A stretch of 64,000 nt of DNA from Streptomyces purpureus (GTDB lineage: Bacteria > Actinomycetota > Actinomycetes > Streptomycetales > Streptomycetaceae): assembly GCF_014648195.1 (NCBI RefSeq), contig NZ_BMQQ01000021.1:67583-131582 (forward strand), written 5' to 3'. A program made the translations under genes and the position numbers. Under the pieces are notes generated by a model. That model searched no databases. It had not been told where the DNA came from and was given only the letters and a program-made list of their open reading frames with translations. Below, in pieces: positions 8,105-15,560 of this stretch. How positions within the stretch are numbered: the stretch's first letter is position 1; the number at the start of each line of letters is the position of its first letter.

Positions 8105-9001
8105 CTATCTGAGACGGCTTCCTTCACTCCGCGTGGCGGCCGGCACTCTCAGTTCCCGGATCAGCGCCCGTACGGCGATCGATTTCGCCTGCTCAGGGGT
8201 GGTGACATAGCCCACGGACCGGGACGGGCGCGCCGGGCCGAGATCAGTGATCTCGATTCCGTCGGGTGCTCCGATCAGGGACAGCTCGGGCATTACGGCC
8301 ATACCGAAACCCCTGCTCACCAACGAGAGCACCGCTCCGTCGTCCTCGGTGCGGACGGTCGCCGACGGCAGCCACTCCTGCCGCTGCCACCACTCGCGCG
8401 TATAGGAGGTGCAGTTCTCGTCCCAGTCGACCAGCGGCAGCGTCCGGGGCGAGGGATGCCCGGCCGGGTGCACCAGCGCGTACCCCTCCTCCAGCAGCAC
8501 GCCGCCGATCAGCTGCGGCGGTACGGGCGAGGTGGTCCCGATCGTCGCGATCCCCACGTCCGCCCGGCCGTCGAGGACTTCCCCGGCGGTCCCGGGCCCC
8601 ACCTCCCGTACGATCCGCACCTCCGGCACGATCTCGGGGTGGCGCGCGGCCAGCCGCTCCAGCGCGCCCGGCAGCAGGTGCAGCGCCGCGCTGCGGAAGG
8701 CGGCGATCCGCAGCGCCCCGGCGGCCGCGCCCCGCTCGGCGCCCCGGACCTCGGCGCGCATCACCTCCAAGAGCCGCAGGACGCGCCGGGCGTGGGCGAC
8801 GGCCCGCTCGCCGGCCGCGGTGGGCCGGGCGCCCCTGCGGTCCCGGTCGAAGAGCACGGCGCCGAGCTTGCGCTCGCTGCCGCGTACGGAGTGCGAGACG
8901 GCGGACTGGGTCATTCCGAGGGCGGCCGCGGCGGCGGAGAAGCTCCGCCCGTGCGCGACGGCGACCAGGACGCGCAGTTCATGGGGTGCGAGATCAGTCA
9001 T
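8105..9001 (-). CDS. LysR-family transcriptional regulator
   Basis: 298-aa regulator with an N-terminal winged helix (LRVLVAVAHGRSFSAAAAALGMTQSAVSHSVRGSERKLGAVLFDR-type segment, about residues 7-50) and a periplasmic-binding-like effector domain from residue 85. The start is ATG 9001 (MTDLAPHEL); an in-frame GTG at 9016 is an alternative. It is transcribed divergently from the oxidoreductase at 9106, the classic LysR arrangement, so that gene is its probable target. The inducer is unknown. A 15-base ATGA/TCAT-ended element at 9025-9039 lies in the gap. Confidence 0.9.
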   Translation of the reverse strand: MTDLAPHELRVLVAVAHGRSFSAAAAALGMTQSAVSHSVRGSERKLGAVLFDRDRRGARPTAAGERAVAHARRVLRLLEVMRAEVRGAERGAAAGALRIAAFRSAALHLLPGALERLAARHPEIVPEVRIVREVGPGTAGEVLDGRADVGIATIGTTSPVPPQLIGGVLLEEGYALVHPAGHPSPRTLPLVDWDENCTSYTREWWQRQEWLPSATVRTEDDGAVLSLVSRGFGMAVMPELSLIGAPDGIEITDLGPARPSRSVGYVTTPEQAKSIAVRALIRELRVPAATRSEGSRLR

Positions 9002-9024
9002 GGGCGCGACTCTCACCTCGGAGT

Positions 9025-9039
9025 ATGAGGAACATTCAT
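9025..9039. promoter_or_regulatory. Possible LysR-binding element
   Basis: ATGAGGAACATTCAT sits between the divergent LysR and oxidoreductase genes. It has inverted ATGA/TCAT ends around a 7-base centre and the size of a LysR T-N11-A box. This is assigned by position and symmetry only. Confidence 0.3.
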
Positions 9040-9105
9040 GGCTGGGACGGTTCCATCGACGCAGCCTACTGTCCGGTCGGCGCCGCCCTGCCTACGGTCG
9101 TGATC

Positions 9106-10107
9106 ATGACGAAGCAGACCTCGCTCACCGTGCACCAGACCGCCCGCCCCAACGGCTTCCCGACCGCCGGAAACTTCACCTTCGTCGAGGCGCCGGTCCC
9201 CTCCCCCGGGCCCGGCACCGCGCTGGTGGAGAACCTCTACTGGTCGGTGGATCCGTACCACCGCGAAATGATGGACGGTGACTTCGCCCTCCACGCCCCG
9301 CTGGAGGGCCGCACCCTCGGCCGGGTCGTCGCCTCACGCGATCCGGGCCTGCGGGAGGGCGATCTGGTCCTGCACCGCGAGGGGTGGCGCACCCACTCCC
9401 TGGTGACCGCCGCCGCCTCCCGGCGGCTGACCGAGCACCCGGGCGTGCCGCTCTCCGCCTATCTGAGCGTCCTCGGCGGTACGGGCCTGTCGGCGTACGT
9501 CGGCCTCACCCGCATCGCGAAACTCCAGCCGGGCGAGGACCTGTTCATCTCGGCGGCGGCGGGCGGGGTGGGCACGGCCGCCGGCCGGTTCGCGCGGCTG
9601 CTGGGCGCCGGGCGGATGGTCGGCAGCGCGGGCTCGGCCCGCAAGGTCGCCCATCTCGTCGAACGGGTCGGCTTCGACGCGGCGTTCGACTACCACGACG
9701 GACCGGTGGGCGAGCTGCTCGCCAAGGCCGCCCCGGACGGGGTGGACGTGGTTCTCGACGGGGTGGGCGGCGACCATCTGGAGGCCGCGATCGGCGCGGC
9801 GCGGGAGCACGGACGGATCGCCTGGGTCGGCGCGGTCGCGCAGTACCACTCGCTCGACACCCCGCCGCCCGCGCCCCGCAACCTCTTCACCATGGTCGAC
9901 AAGAGCATCCGGCTCGAAGGCTTCCTGGTGCGCAACCACCGTGACGCCCAGGAGGAGTTGGAGGACTTCGCCGTGCCGCACATCCGCGACGGGCGGCTCC
10001 CGCTCGACGAGACCGTGGTGACGGGGTTCGAGCACATCGTGGCGGCCTTCCTCGGGATGCTGCGCGGGGAGAACACCGGGAAGATGCTGGTGGCCCGACC
10101 CAGCTAG
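9106..10107 (+). CDS. NADP-dependent medium-chain oxidoreductase (alkenal/curcumin reductase-like)
   Basis: 333-aa zinc-independent member of the MDR superfamily. The N-terminal GroES-like part has ENLYWSVDPYHREMMDG, and the Rossmann domain begins LFISAAAGGVGTAAGRFARLLGA (about 150-170), followed by GVDVVLDGVGGDHL. The N-terminal sequence resembles the CurA/prostaglandin-reductase branch, which reduces the C=C bond of enals and enones. The start is ATG 9106. It is divergent from a LysR gene that probably controls it. The physiological substrate is not evident. Confidence 0.88.
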   Translation: MTKQTSLTVHQTARPNGFPTAGNFTFVEAPVPSPGPGTALVENLYWSVDPYHREMMDGDFALHAPLEGRTLGRVVASRDPGLREGDLVLHREGWRTHSLVTAAASRRLTEHPGVPLSAYLSVLGGTGLSAYVGLTRIAKLQPGEDLFISAAAGGVGTAAGRFARLLGAGRMVGSAGSARKVAHLVERVGFDAAFDYHDGPVGELLAKAAPDGVDVVLDGVGGDHLEAAIGAAREHGRIAWVGAVAQYHSLDTPPPAPRNLFTMVDKSIRLEGFLVRNHRDAQEELEDFAVPHIRDGRLPLDETVVTGFEHIVAAFLGMLRGENTGKMLVARPS

Positions 10108-10121
10108 CTTCCCGATTCAAG

Positions 10122-10136
10122 TAGCTGGGCCAGCTA
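10122..10136. promoter_or_regulatory. Palindrome upstream of the PadR gene
   Basis: TAGCTGG-G-CCAGCTA is a perfect palindrome with 7-base arms, 38 bases before the PadR start, and CTAGCTAG follows at 10151-10158. AGCTAG motifs also occur at the end of the preceding gene. PadR proteins commonly repress their own operon, so this is a plausible operator (inference). Confidence 0.4.
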
Positions 10137-10173
10137 GGTTGCAATCCTATCTAGCTAGTGGTGGAATACAGGC

Positions 10174-10515
10174 ATGGCCGCAGACCGCAGATCCAGTTGG
10201 CTCAAAGGCGTCCTCGATCTCCTCGTTCTCTCCTGTCTCACCGAGGGGGAGAGCTACGGATACGAGATCTCCAAGGCGCTCGCCGAGGCCGGCCTCGGCG
10301 AGATCAAGGGCGGAACGCTCTACCCCGTCCTGAACCGGCTGGAGGAAGCCGGGCTCGCCGTGGGCGAGTTCCGGGTCGCCGAGCGCGGGCCGGGCCGCCG
10401 CTACTACCACCTCACCGAGGCGGGGCGGCGCCACCTCGCCACCGAGACCGACGCCTGGCTGGACTTCCACACCGCCGTAAAGACCATGCTGCACACCGGG
10501 GGAACGACACGATGA
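10174..10515 (+). CDS. PadR-family transcriptional regulator
   Basis: 113-aa winged-helix protein with the PadR core: LKGVLDLLVLSCLTEGESYGYEISKAL, GTLYPVLNRLEEAGLAV and GPGRRYYHLTEAGRRHLA. It starts at ATG 10174. Its last codons overlap the next gene (ATGA), so regulator and membrane protein are translationally coupled, an arrangement common for small PadR proteins paired with DUF1700-type membrane proteins. Probably autoregulatory through the AGCTAG palindromes just upstream. Confidence 0.92.
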   Translation: MAADRRSSWLKGVLDLLVLSCLTEGESYGYEISKALAEAGLGEIKGGTLYPVLNRLEEAGLAVGEFRVAERGPGRRYYHLTEAGRRHLATETDAWLDFHTAVKTMLHTGGTTR

Positions 10516-11261
10516 ACACCGACCCGACCACCTACTTCGACGAGCTGTCCACCGCGCTGCGCACCGCCGGCGTCGCCGAGGCCCAGATAGCCTCCACCGT
10601 CGCCGAACTGACTGGCCACCTGGCCGAGACGGGCACGGCGCCGGAGGAGGAGTTCGGTCCGGCGGCGGTGTTCGCGGCGCAGCTGGGCGGCACGGCCCCG
10701 GCCGCCGGGGCGCCGGTCGCCGAGGCGGAGACCTGGACCTGGACCGCCGACATCTACAGCGACCGGCACCTGCTCGCCGTCCACGGCGACGAGGGCTGGG
10801 AGGTCGAACGCCTCGACACACTGGGCCGGTTCGTCTGCCGCCGGGTGCCGGGATCGGCGATGCGCTGGGAGTACCGCCGCGAGCTCATCTCCGGCCGCCG
10901 CCGCGCCCGCGTCCTCGCCGAACTGGAGCCCGAGGGCTGGGAGATGTGCGGCGAGTGGGTGCTCTACGCCTACTTCAAGCGCCCCAAGGCCGCCAGCGAG
11001 GGCCCGGCGGCGGAGCTCGCCACCCTCCCGGCGAAGCCCAAGGGGTGGCTGTACCTCAGCACCCGCGGCCGCTGGATGCTGGCCGCCTGGGCCACCCTGC
11101 TGGTCTTCCTCGGCACGGCGTATCTGATCGGCGCCCTCCACATGCCCTCGTACGTCGCCGCGCTCATCGCGACCAGCGGTGCGGCGGCGGCCGCGTACGG
11201 CACCAAGCGGGACCTCGTCAAAGGCACCGACGACGGGAAGACGACCGCCAAGGCCCGCTGA
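10512..11261 (+). CDS. Membrane protein coupled to PadR
   Basis: 249-aa protein with an N-terminal helical region like DUF1700/DUF1129 partners of PadR regulators (YFDELSTALRTAGVAEAQIASTVAELTGHL), a central soluble domain with tryptophans (WEVERLDTLGRFVCRR, WEYRRELISGRRR, EGWEMCGEWVLYAYF) and two C-terminal transmembrane helices (about 185-225). ATG 10512 overlaps the padR stop. Function unknown. The pairing suggests a membrane or envelope stress response, by analogy only. Confidence 0.75.
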   Translation: MNTDPTTYFDELSTALRTAGVAEAQIASTVAELTGHLAETGTAPEEEFGPAAVFAAQLGGTAPAAGAPVAEAETWTWTADIYSDRHLLAVHGDEGWEVERLDTLGRFVCRRVPGSAMRWEYRRELISGRRRARVLAELEPEGWEMCGEWVLYAYFKRPKAASEGPAAELATLPAKPKGWLYLSTRGRWMLAAWATLLVFLGTAYLIGALHMPSYVAALIATSGAAAAAYGTKRDLVKGTDDGKTTAKAR

Positions 11262-11299
11262 GGAACGACCCCGACCCTCTGAGGAACGATCCCGGCCCG

Positions 11300-11842
11300 C
11301 TAGAGAAGGTCGCCGTCGCGCCAGTCGAACTGCAGCGGCCCCGCGGCCGGTTCCGGCAGCGGGCGGCCCCCGGGCAGCAGAAAGGTGGAGTCCTCCTCGT
11401 CCGGCAGGTGGACGACGCCCTCGGGGCCCATCGCCTCGATCCGCCCGCGCCACAACCGCCAGCCCCGCGCGGCGTACAGCGAGGCGCCCTCGTCCGACGC
11501 GGACAGCGCGCCGAGGTCGTACGCCCCGGCGATCACCTTCTCCAGCTCCACCATCACCCGACCGCCCAGGCCCTGCCTGCGGCGGTCGGCGCGTACGGCG
11601 ACCGCCTCCACATAGCCGGTCCGGTACGCGTGTCCGGCGTGCCGCACCCGCCGCATGACCACGCTGCCGTGCGCGGCGATCCCCCGCCCGTCCTCGATCC
11701 AGGCGTGGATGCCGCCGAGGCCGTGCTCGAAGTCCTCGTCGGCGAAGTCCCCGTCGAAGGCCTCGTCCAGGAAGGCGCGGAGGCGAGTGAGGGCGGGGGC
11801 GGACAGCAGATAGGTGTGGGCGGTGCTCAGTCGGTCGGTCAT
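11300..11842 (-). CDS. GNAT acetyltransferase of the AAC(2')-I type
   Basis: 180-aa protein whose whole length follows the mycobacterial aminoglycoside 2'-N-acetyltransferase pattern: DEAFDGDFADEDFEHGLGGI, GYVEAVAVRADRRRQGLG (acetyl-CoA P-loop), GALSASDEGASLYAARGW, DEEDSTFLLPGG and the C-terminal DWRDGD. These motifs, in the same order and spacing, define AAC(2')-I. It would acetylate an amino group on an aminoglycoside or another amine. The start is ATG 11842; an in-frame GTG at 11857 is possible. No resistance or biosynthetic cluster surrounds it, so it is probably an intrinsic chromosomal form. Confidence 0.85.
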   Translation of the reverse strand: MTDRLSTAHTYLLSAPALTRLRAFLDEAFDGDFADEDFEHGLGGIHAWIEDGRGIAAHGSVVMRRVRHAGHAYRTGYVEAVAVRADRRRQGLGGRVMVELEKVIAGAYDLGALSASDEGASLYAARGWRLWRGRIEAMGPEGVVHLPDEEDSTFLLPGGRPLPEPAAGPLQFDWRDGDLL

Positions 11843-11930
11843 GTGCGCCACTCTCACAGTTCAGGTACTCAGCCGCAGTTGAGTATCCGGGGCGTGGTGA
11901 GGAATCGGCCGGCGGCCGAGAGTGGGGCGT

Positions 11931-12503
11931 ATGAACGGCCTCTACGCTCTCAAGCCCTGGTACGCGGACCGGCTCGCCGGTGTCCGTACCGCGCTCGCCC
12001 GCCGCGAGGTGTCTCCCGACACCCTCACCGCGGCCGGTGTGCTGTGCGCCGCGGCGGCGGCCGCCGTCCTCGCGTACGTCCCGGCGCCGCCCGCCGCCCT
12101 GCCGGTGGCCGCGCTGCTGGCGGCCCGGCTCGGCTTCGCCAAACTCGACGGGGCCCTGGCCCGGGACACCGGCCGTACGACCCGGCGGGGCGCGGTCCTC
12201 AACGAACTGGGCGACCGGGCCGCCGATCTGGCCGTCCTGGCCGGTTTCCTCGCGCTCGCCCCGCTGTGGCTGGTGGCCGTCGCCGCGCTCGCCGCGACCC
12301 TGCCGTCGTGGGTGTCGCTCGCGGGCGCGGCGGCCGGTGCGCCGCGCCTCAACGGCGGACCGGTCGGCAAGACCGAGCGCTGCCTGCTCGTCGTCGTGGC
12401 GGCGGCCACCGGCTGGGCCGTCCCGGTCCTGGCCGTCATCGCGGCCGGCTCGGCGCTCACCGCGCTGGTGCGGCTCGCCCGGATCTGGCGGGAGCTGGCA
12501 TGA
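11931..12503 (+). CDS. CDP-alcohol phosphatidyltransferase-like membrane protein (degenerate motif)
   Basis: 190-aa membrane protein with about 5-6 hydrophobic segments. It carries the CDP-alcohol phosphotransferase signature DG-x2-AR-x8-G as DGALAR then DTGRTTRRG. Of the four conserved aspartates, the first is Ala (FAKLDG instead of D-x2-DG) and the third is Asn (GAVLNELGD), so metal binding may be altered. The start is ATG 11931. It is coupled to the next gene by an ATGA overlap and begins a three-gene lipid cassette. A role in phospholipid synthesis is likely, but activity is uncertain. Confidence 0.8.
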   Translation: MNGLYALKPWYADRLAGVRTALARREVSPDTLTAAGVLCAAAAAAVLAYVPAPPAALPVAALLAARLGFAKLDGALARDTGRTTRRGAVLNELGDRAADLAVLAGFLALAPLWLVAVAALAATLPSWVSLAGAAAGAPRLNGGPVGKTERCLLVVVAAATGWAVPVLAVIAAGSALTALVRLARIWRELA

Positions 12504-13336
12504 GCGGGGTGGGGGCGGCGCTGCCGCTGGTGGCGGGGGCGCTCGGCGCGGGCGGGGTCGCGGTGGCGGCGCTGCCGGCCCGGGTCCGGATGCGGGACGA
12601 GCTGCGCAGGCGCTGGCGGACCTGGGCGCTGGCCGCGCCGGTCTTCCTCGGCGCGCTGCACCTGGGCGGCGGCGGGGCGTTCGCGCTGGCCGCGGCGCTC
12701 GGAGTGATCGCGGTGGGCGAGTACGTACGGATGGCGGGCCTGCGCCCGGCCGACCACGCGCTCCTCGTAGCCGCCGGGTGCGGGCTTCCCGCGCTGGCCT
12801 GGCTGGCGCCGGATCTGCTGGACGTACGGGCGGCGGGCCTGCTGCTGGTGGCGGCTGCGCTGCCGCCGCTGCTGTCCGGCGACACGGCGGGCGGGTTCAC
12901 CCGCGCGGCCAGGACGTCGTTCGGCGTGCTGTGGATCGTGGTGCCGCTGACGGGTCTGGTCCTGCTCGGCGACACGGCGGTGGCGGTGGGCCTCGCGGTG
13001 GCGCTCGGCGACGTCGGCGCCTGGTGCGGCGGGACCCTGCTCGGCCGCCGGGGCCCGCTGGCCCGTCCGCTCTCCCCGCACTCCCCGAACAAGACCTGGG
13101 CCGGCGTGGCGGGCGCGTCGGCGGCGACCGCCCTGGCCCTGCTGGCCGTCGGCGCGTTCACACCGGGCCTGTGGGCGGCGGTGCTGACCGGCGGGGTGCT
13201 GGGTGACCTGCTCGAATCGATGGTGAAGCGGGAGGCCGGGGTGAAGGACGCGGGCAGCTGGCTGCCGGGCTTCGGCGGCCTGCTGGACCGGATCGACTCG
13301 CTGCTGCCGGCGCTGCTGCTGGCGGTGATCCTGTGA
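12500..13336 (+). CDS. Phosphatidate cytidylyltransferase (CdsA-like)
   Basis: 278-aa polytopic membrane protein with the CdsA signature near its C-terminus: ESMVKREAGVKDAGSWLPG then GGLLDRID (the usual PGHGG is PGFGG). CdsA converts phosphatidic acid and CTP into CDP-diacylglycerol in the membrane. An upstream GDVGAWCGGTLLGR and SPNKTWAG also match the family. ATG 12500 overlaps the previous stop and its own stop overlaps the next GTG. It stands between a CDP-alcohol transferase and a PlsC-type acyltransferase, consistent with a local phospholipid pathway, probably paralogous to the housekeeping cdsA. Confidence 0.9.
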   Translation: MSGVGAALPLVAGALGAGGVAVAALPARVRMRDELRRRWRTWALAAPVFLGALHLGGGGAFALAAALGVIAVGEYVRMAGLRPADHALLVAAGCGLPALAWLAPDLLDVRAAGLLLVAAALPPLLSGDTAGGFTRAARTSFGVLWIVVPLTGLVLLGDTAVAVGLAVALGDVGAWCGGTLLGRRGPLARPLSPHSPNKTWAGVAGASAATALALLAVGAFTPGLWAAVLTGGVLGDLLESMVKREAGVKDAGSWLPGFGGLLDRIDSLLPALLLAVIL

Positions 13337-14664
13337 ACGGCACGCGGGGTGGGGGCGCGGCTGCGGACGGCGGCGGCGCGCGGGGCTTGGGCGCGACATC
13401 GGACGGCGCTGGAGCCCTGGACCGACAGGCCGCCGTAGGCGGCGACCCTGTGGACGGCGCGCGAGGCGGCGGCGTTACGGCTCCGGTCGGCGCCGGCGCG
13501 CGGCGGTCGTACCTGTGCGCGGCGCTGCGCCGTGCCCTGTGGTGGGTGGTGCTGACGTTGACCGGTGGGGTGGAGCGGCGGGGGCGGCTGCCCCGGACCG
13601 GGTGTGTCGTGGTCGCCAACCATTCCTCGCACGCCGACACCGCCGCGCTGCTCGCCGCCCTCGACGCCCGGCACGCGCCGGCGATCGGCGCGGCCGCCGA
13701 CTACTGGTTCGCCTCGCCCTGGCGGCGCCGGATCTGCCGGCGCCTGGCGGCCGGGTTCCCGGTGCGGCGTACCGGCGGTGGCATGGGCGACCTGCTCGCC
13801 CACGTCGACGCGCTGCGCGCCGGCCGCGCGGTCGTCCTCTTCCCCGAGGGCACCCGGCGCCCGGACGGCGAGGTCGGTTCCTTCCACCGGGGCGCGCTGG
13901 TCCTCGCCGAGCGGGCGGGCGTCCCCGTCGTACCGGTCGGCATCGCGGGTACGGACCGGCTGCTGCCCAAGCACGGCCGGCTGCGTTCGGCCGTGGTCCG
14001 GGTGCGGATCGGCGAGCCGCTGCCGCCGACGGCCACCCCGCAGGAGGCGCGCGACGCGGTCGCGGCCCTGCACGCCCGTACCCGTGCGGAGACGCTGCGG
14101 GACTCGGCCGCGCGCCGCCGGGTGGCGGCCGTGGCTAGCTCCCGGCTGGGGCCGCCGCTCGCCTTCGCCTGGGCCTTCGCCGAGGCGCTGAGCTGGCCGC
14201 TGATGCCGGAGCTGCTGCTCGGGATCGCCTGTGTCGCGGCGCCGCGCCGGGCGCTCACGCTGTCGCTTTCGGCGCTGGCGGGCAGCGTGGTCGGGGGGCT
14301 CCTCGCCCTCCATCTGGCCGCCGGCGGCCTGCATCTGCCGGCGCCGCTCACGACCGACAGGATGCGCGCGGAGGTCCGCGCCGAGCTGTCGGCGGAGGGT
14401 GCGGCGGCCGTACGCCACCAGCCGTGGAACGGCATTCCGTTCAAGGTGTACGGGGCGGAGGCCGGCCGGTCCGGGACCGGGACGGCGCAGTGGCTGGCCG
14501 AGGCGTCCCGGGCGCGGGGGGCGCGTACGGTCTCGGTGGGGCTGGCGTTCGGCGCGTTCGGGCTGCTGATGCGGAGGTACCGGCGGTTCTACGGGGTGTA
14601 TCTGGTGCTGCTGGGCGGCGGGTTCACGCTGGGGCTTTCGCTGATCGTCGCGGGCTGGCGCTGA
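13333..14664 (+). CDS. PlsC-type acyltransferase with C-terminal membrane domain
   Basis: 443-aa two-part protein. After a low-complexity Gly/Ala/Asp-rich N-terminus of about 55 residues comes a lysophosphatidate acyltransferase domain: the HX4D box in VVANHSSHADTAAL (about 98) and FPEGTRRPDGEVGSFHRGAL (about 173), then VPVVPVGIAGTDRLLP. From about residue 275 there is a second, hydrophobic region (WAFAEALSWPLMPELLLG onward) with several transmembrane helices, resembling the YqaA/SNARE-associated or DedA-like type. Acyltransferases normally end after about 250 residues, so this looks like a fusion. The GTG start at 13333 overlaps the cdsA-like stop. Confidence 0.85.
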   Translation: MNGTRGGGAAADGGGARGLGATSDGAGALDRQAAVGGDPVDGARGGGVTAPVGAGARRSYLCAALRRALWWVVLTLTGGVERRGRLPRTGCVVVANHSSHADTAALLAALDARHAPAIGAAADYWFASPWRRRICRRLAAGFPVRRTGGGMGDLLAHVDALRAGRAVVLFPEGTRRPDGEVGSFHRGALVLAERAGVPVVPVGIAGTDRLLPKHGRLRSAVVRVRIGEPLPPTATPQEARDAVAALHARTRAETLRDSAARRRVAAVASSRLGPPLAFAWAFAEALSWPLMPELLLGIACVAAPRRALTLSLSALAGSVVGGLLALHLAAGGLHLPAPLTTDRMRAEVRAELSAEGAAAVRHQPWNGIPFKVYGAEAGRSGTGTAQWLAEASRARGARTVSVGLAFGAFGLLMRRYRRFYGVYLVLLGGGFTLGLSLIVAGWR

Positions 14665-14765
14665 CCCGCGGGGGCCGGCCGCCGGCTTCGCGCCGCCGCG
14701 CCGTTTTCGGCCGCCTCGGTGCGAAGCCCTCGCCCCAGGGGGCGGCGGCTCCGCAGACTCGTGCC

Positions 14766-15470
14766 ATGTCACCCATCACCGAAGAGCGTTGGACGCCCAC
14801 CCATGGCGATCCCTACCGGCCCGTCCCCTACCGCCCCGAGCGGATGCCCGCGGAGGAATCCCTCGCGCGGGCGGCGGAGCTGTGTGCGCGGATGCGGGAG
14901 CGGCGTACGGTACGGCAGTTCTCCCCCGACCCGGTCCCGGACCAGGTGGTGCGCGACGCGATCGCCTGCGCGGCGACGGCCCCGTCCGGAGCCCACCAGC
15001 AGCCGTGGACCTTCGTACTGGTGAAGAACCCCGAGGTACGGCGCGCGATCCGGGAGGCGGCGGAGCGGGAGGAGGAGATCAGTTACGACGGGCGGCTCGG
15101 CGAGGAGTGGCTGGCGGCGCTGCGGCCGCTCGGCACGGACGCCGTGAAGACGCACCTGACCGACGCACCGGCCCTGATTGTGGTCTTCCAGCAGCGCTAC
15201 TGGCTCGGCGAGGACGGCAGCAGGCGCAAGCACTACTACGTGGACGAGTCGGTCGGGATAGCCGTCGGGATGCTGCTCTCGGCGCTGCATCTGTCGGGGC
15301 TCGCGGGGCTGGTGCACACACCGAGTCCGATGCGCTTCCTGTCGCAGGTGCTGGGGCGGCCGGAGAACGAGAAGGCGTTCGCGGTGATTCCGGTGGGGTA
15401 TCCGGCGGACGACTGCGAGGTGCCCGACCTCGTACGGAAGTCCTTGGATCAGGTACTCGTCGAAATCTAA
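14766..15470 (+). CDS. Nitroreductase-family flavoprotein
   Basis: 234-aa FMN-dependent reductase. The N-terminal MRERRTVRQFSPDPVPDQVV, APSGAHQQPWTFVLVKN and C-terminal HTPSPMRFLSQVLGRPENEK then IPVGYPADD match the iodotyrosine-deiodinase-like branch of the nitroreductase superfamily, which reduces or dehalogenates aromatic substrates. The start is ATG 14766, giving the expected size. It follows the lipid cassette after about 100 bases. Its stop codon lies in one arm of an 11-bp inverted repeat whose other arm precedes the alpha/beta hydrolase gene. Confidence 0.9.
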   Translation: MSPITEERWTPTHGDPYRPVPYRPERMPAEESLARAAELCARMRERRTVRQFSPDPVPDQVVRDAIACAATAPSGAHQQPWTFVLVKNPEVRRAIREAAEREEEISYDGRLGEEWLAALRPLGTDAVKTHLTDAPALIVVFQQRYWLGEDGSRRKHYYVDESVGIAVGMLLSALHLSGLAGLVHTPSPMRFLSQVLGRPENEKAFAVIPVGYPADDCEVPDLVRKSLDQVLVEI

Positions 15471-15558
15471 CCCCTTAAGACGCATTGACAGGTTACGTAC
15501 GGCGACGGTTGACTGAGGCCGCGCCGCCTTAACCAGTCATGCACACATAAGGGGTTAG
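15467..15558. repeat. Long-spaced inverted repeat between nitroreductase and hydrolase genes
   Basis: CTAACCCCTTA at 15467-15477 and its exact reverse complement TAAGGGGTTAG at 15548-15558 enclose 70 bases. The enclosed stretch holds a TTGACA and a second partial dyad, TGACTGaGGC with GCC and CAGTCA. The right arm overlaps the ribosome-binding site of the hydrolase gene, so it may be an operator or an RNA structure controlling that gene. Confidence 0.5.
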
Positions 15559-15560
15559 AG

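Noticed and set aside
12457..14772. 771-codon frame on the minus strand across the lipid cassette
   Set aside because: Pro/Arg/Ala-rich shadow of three well-supported coupled genes on the other strand.
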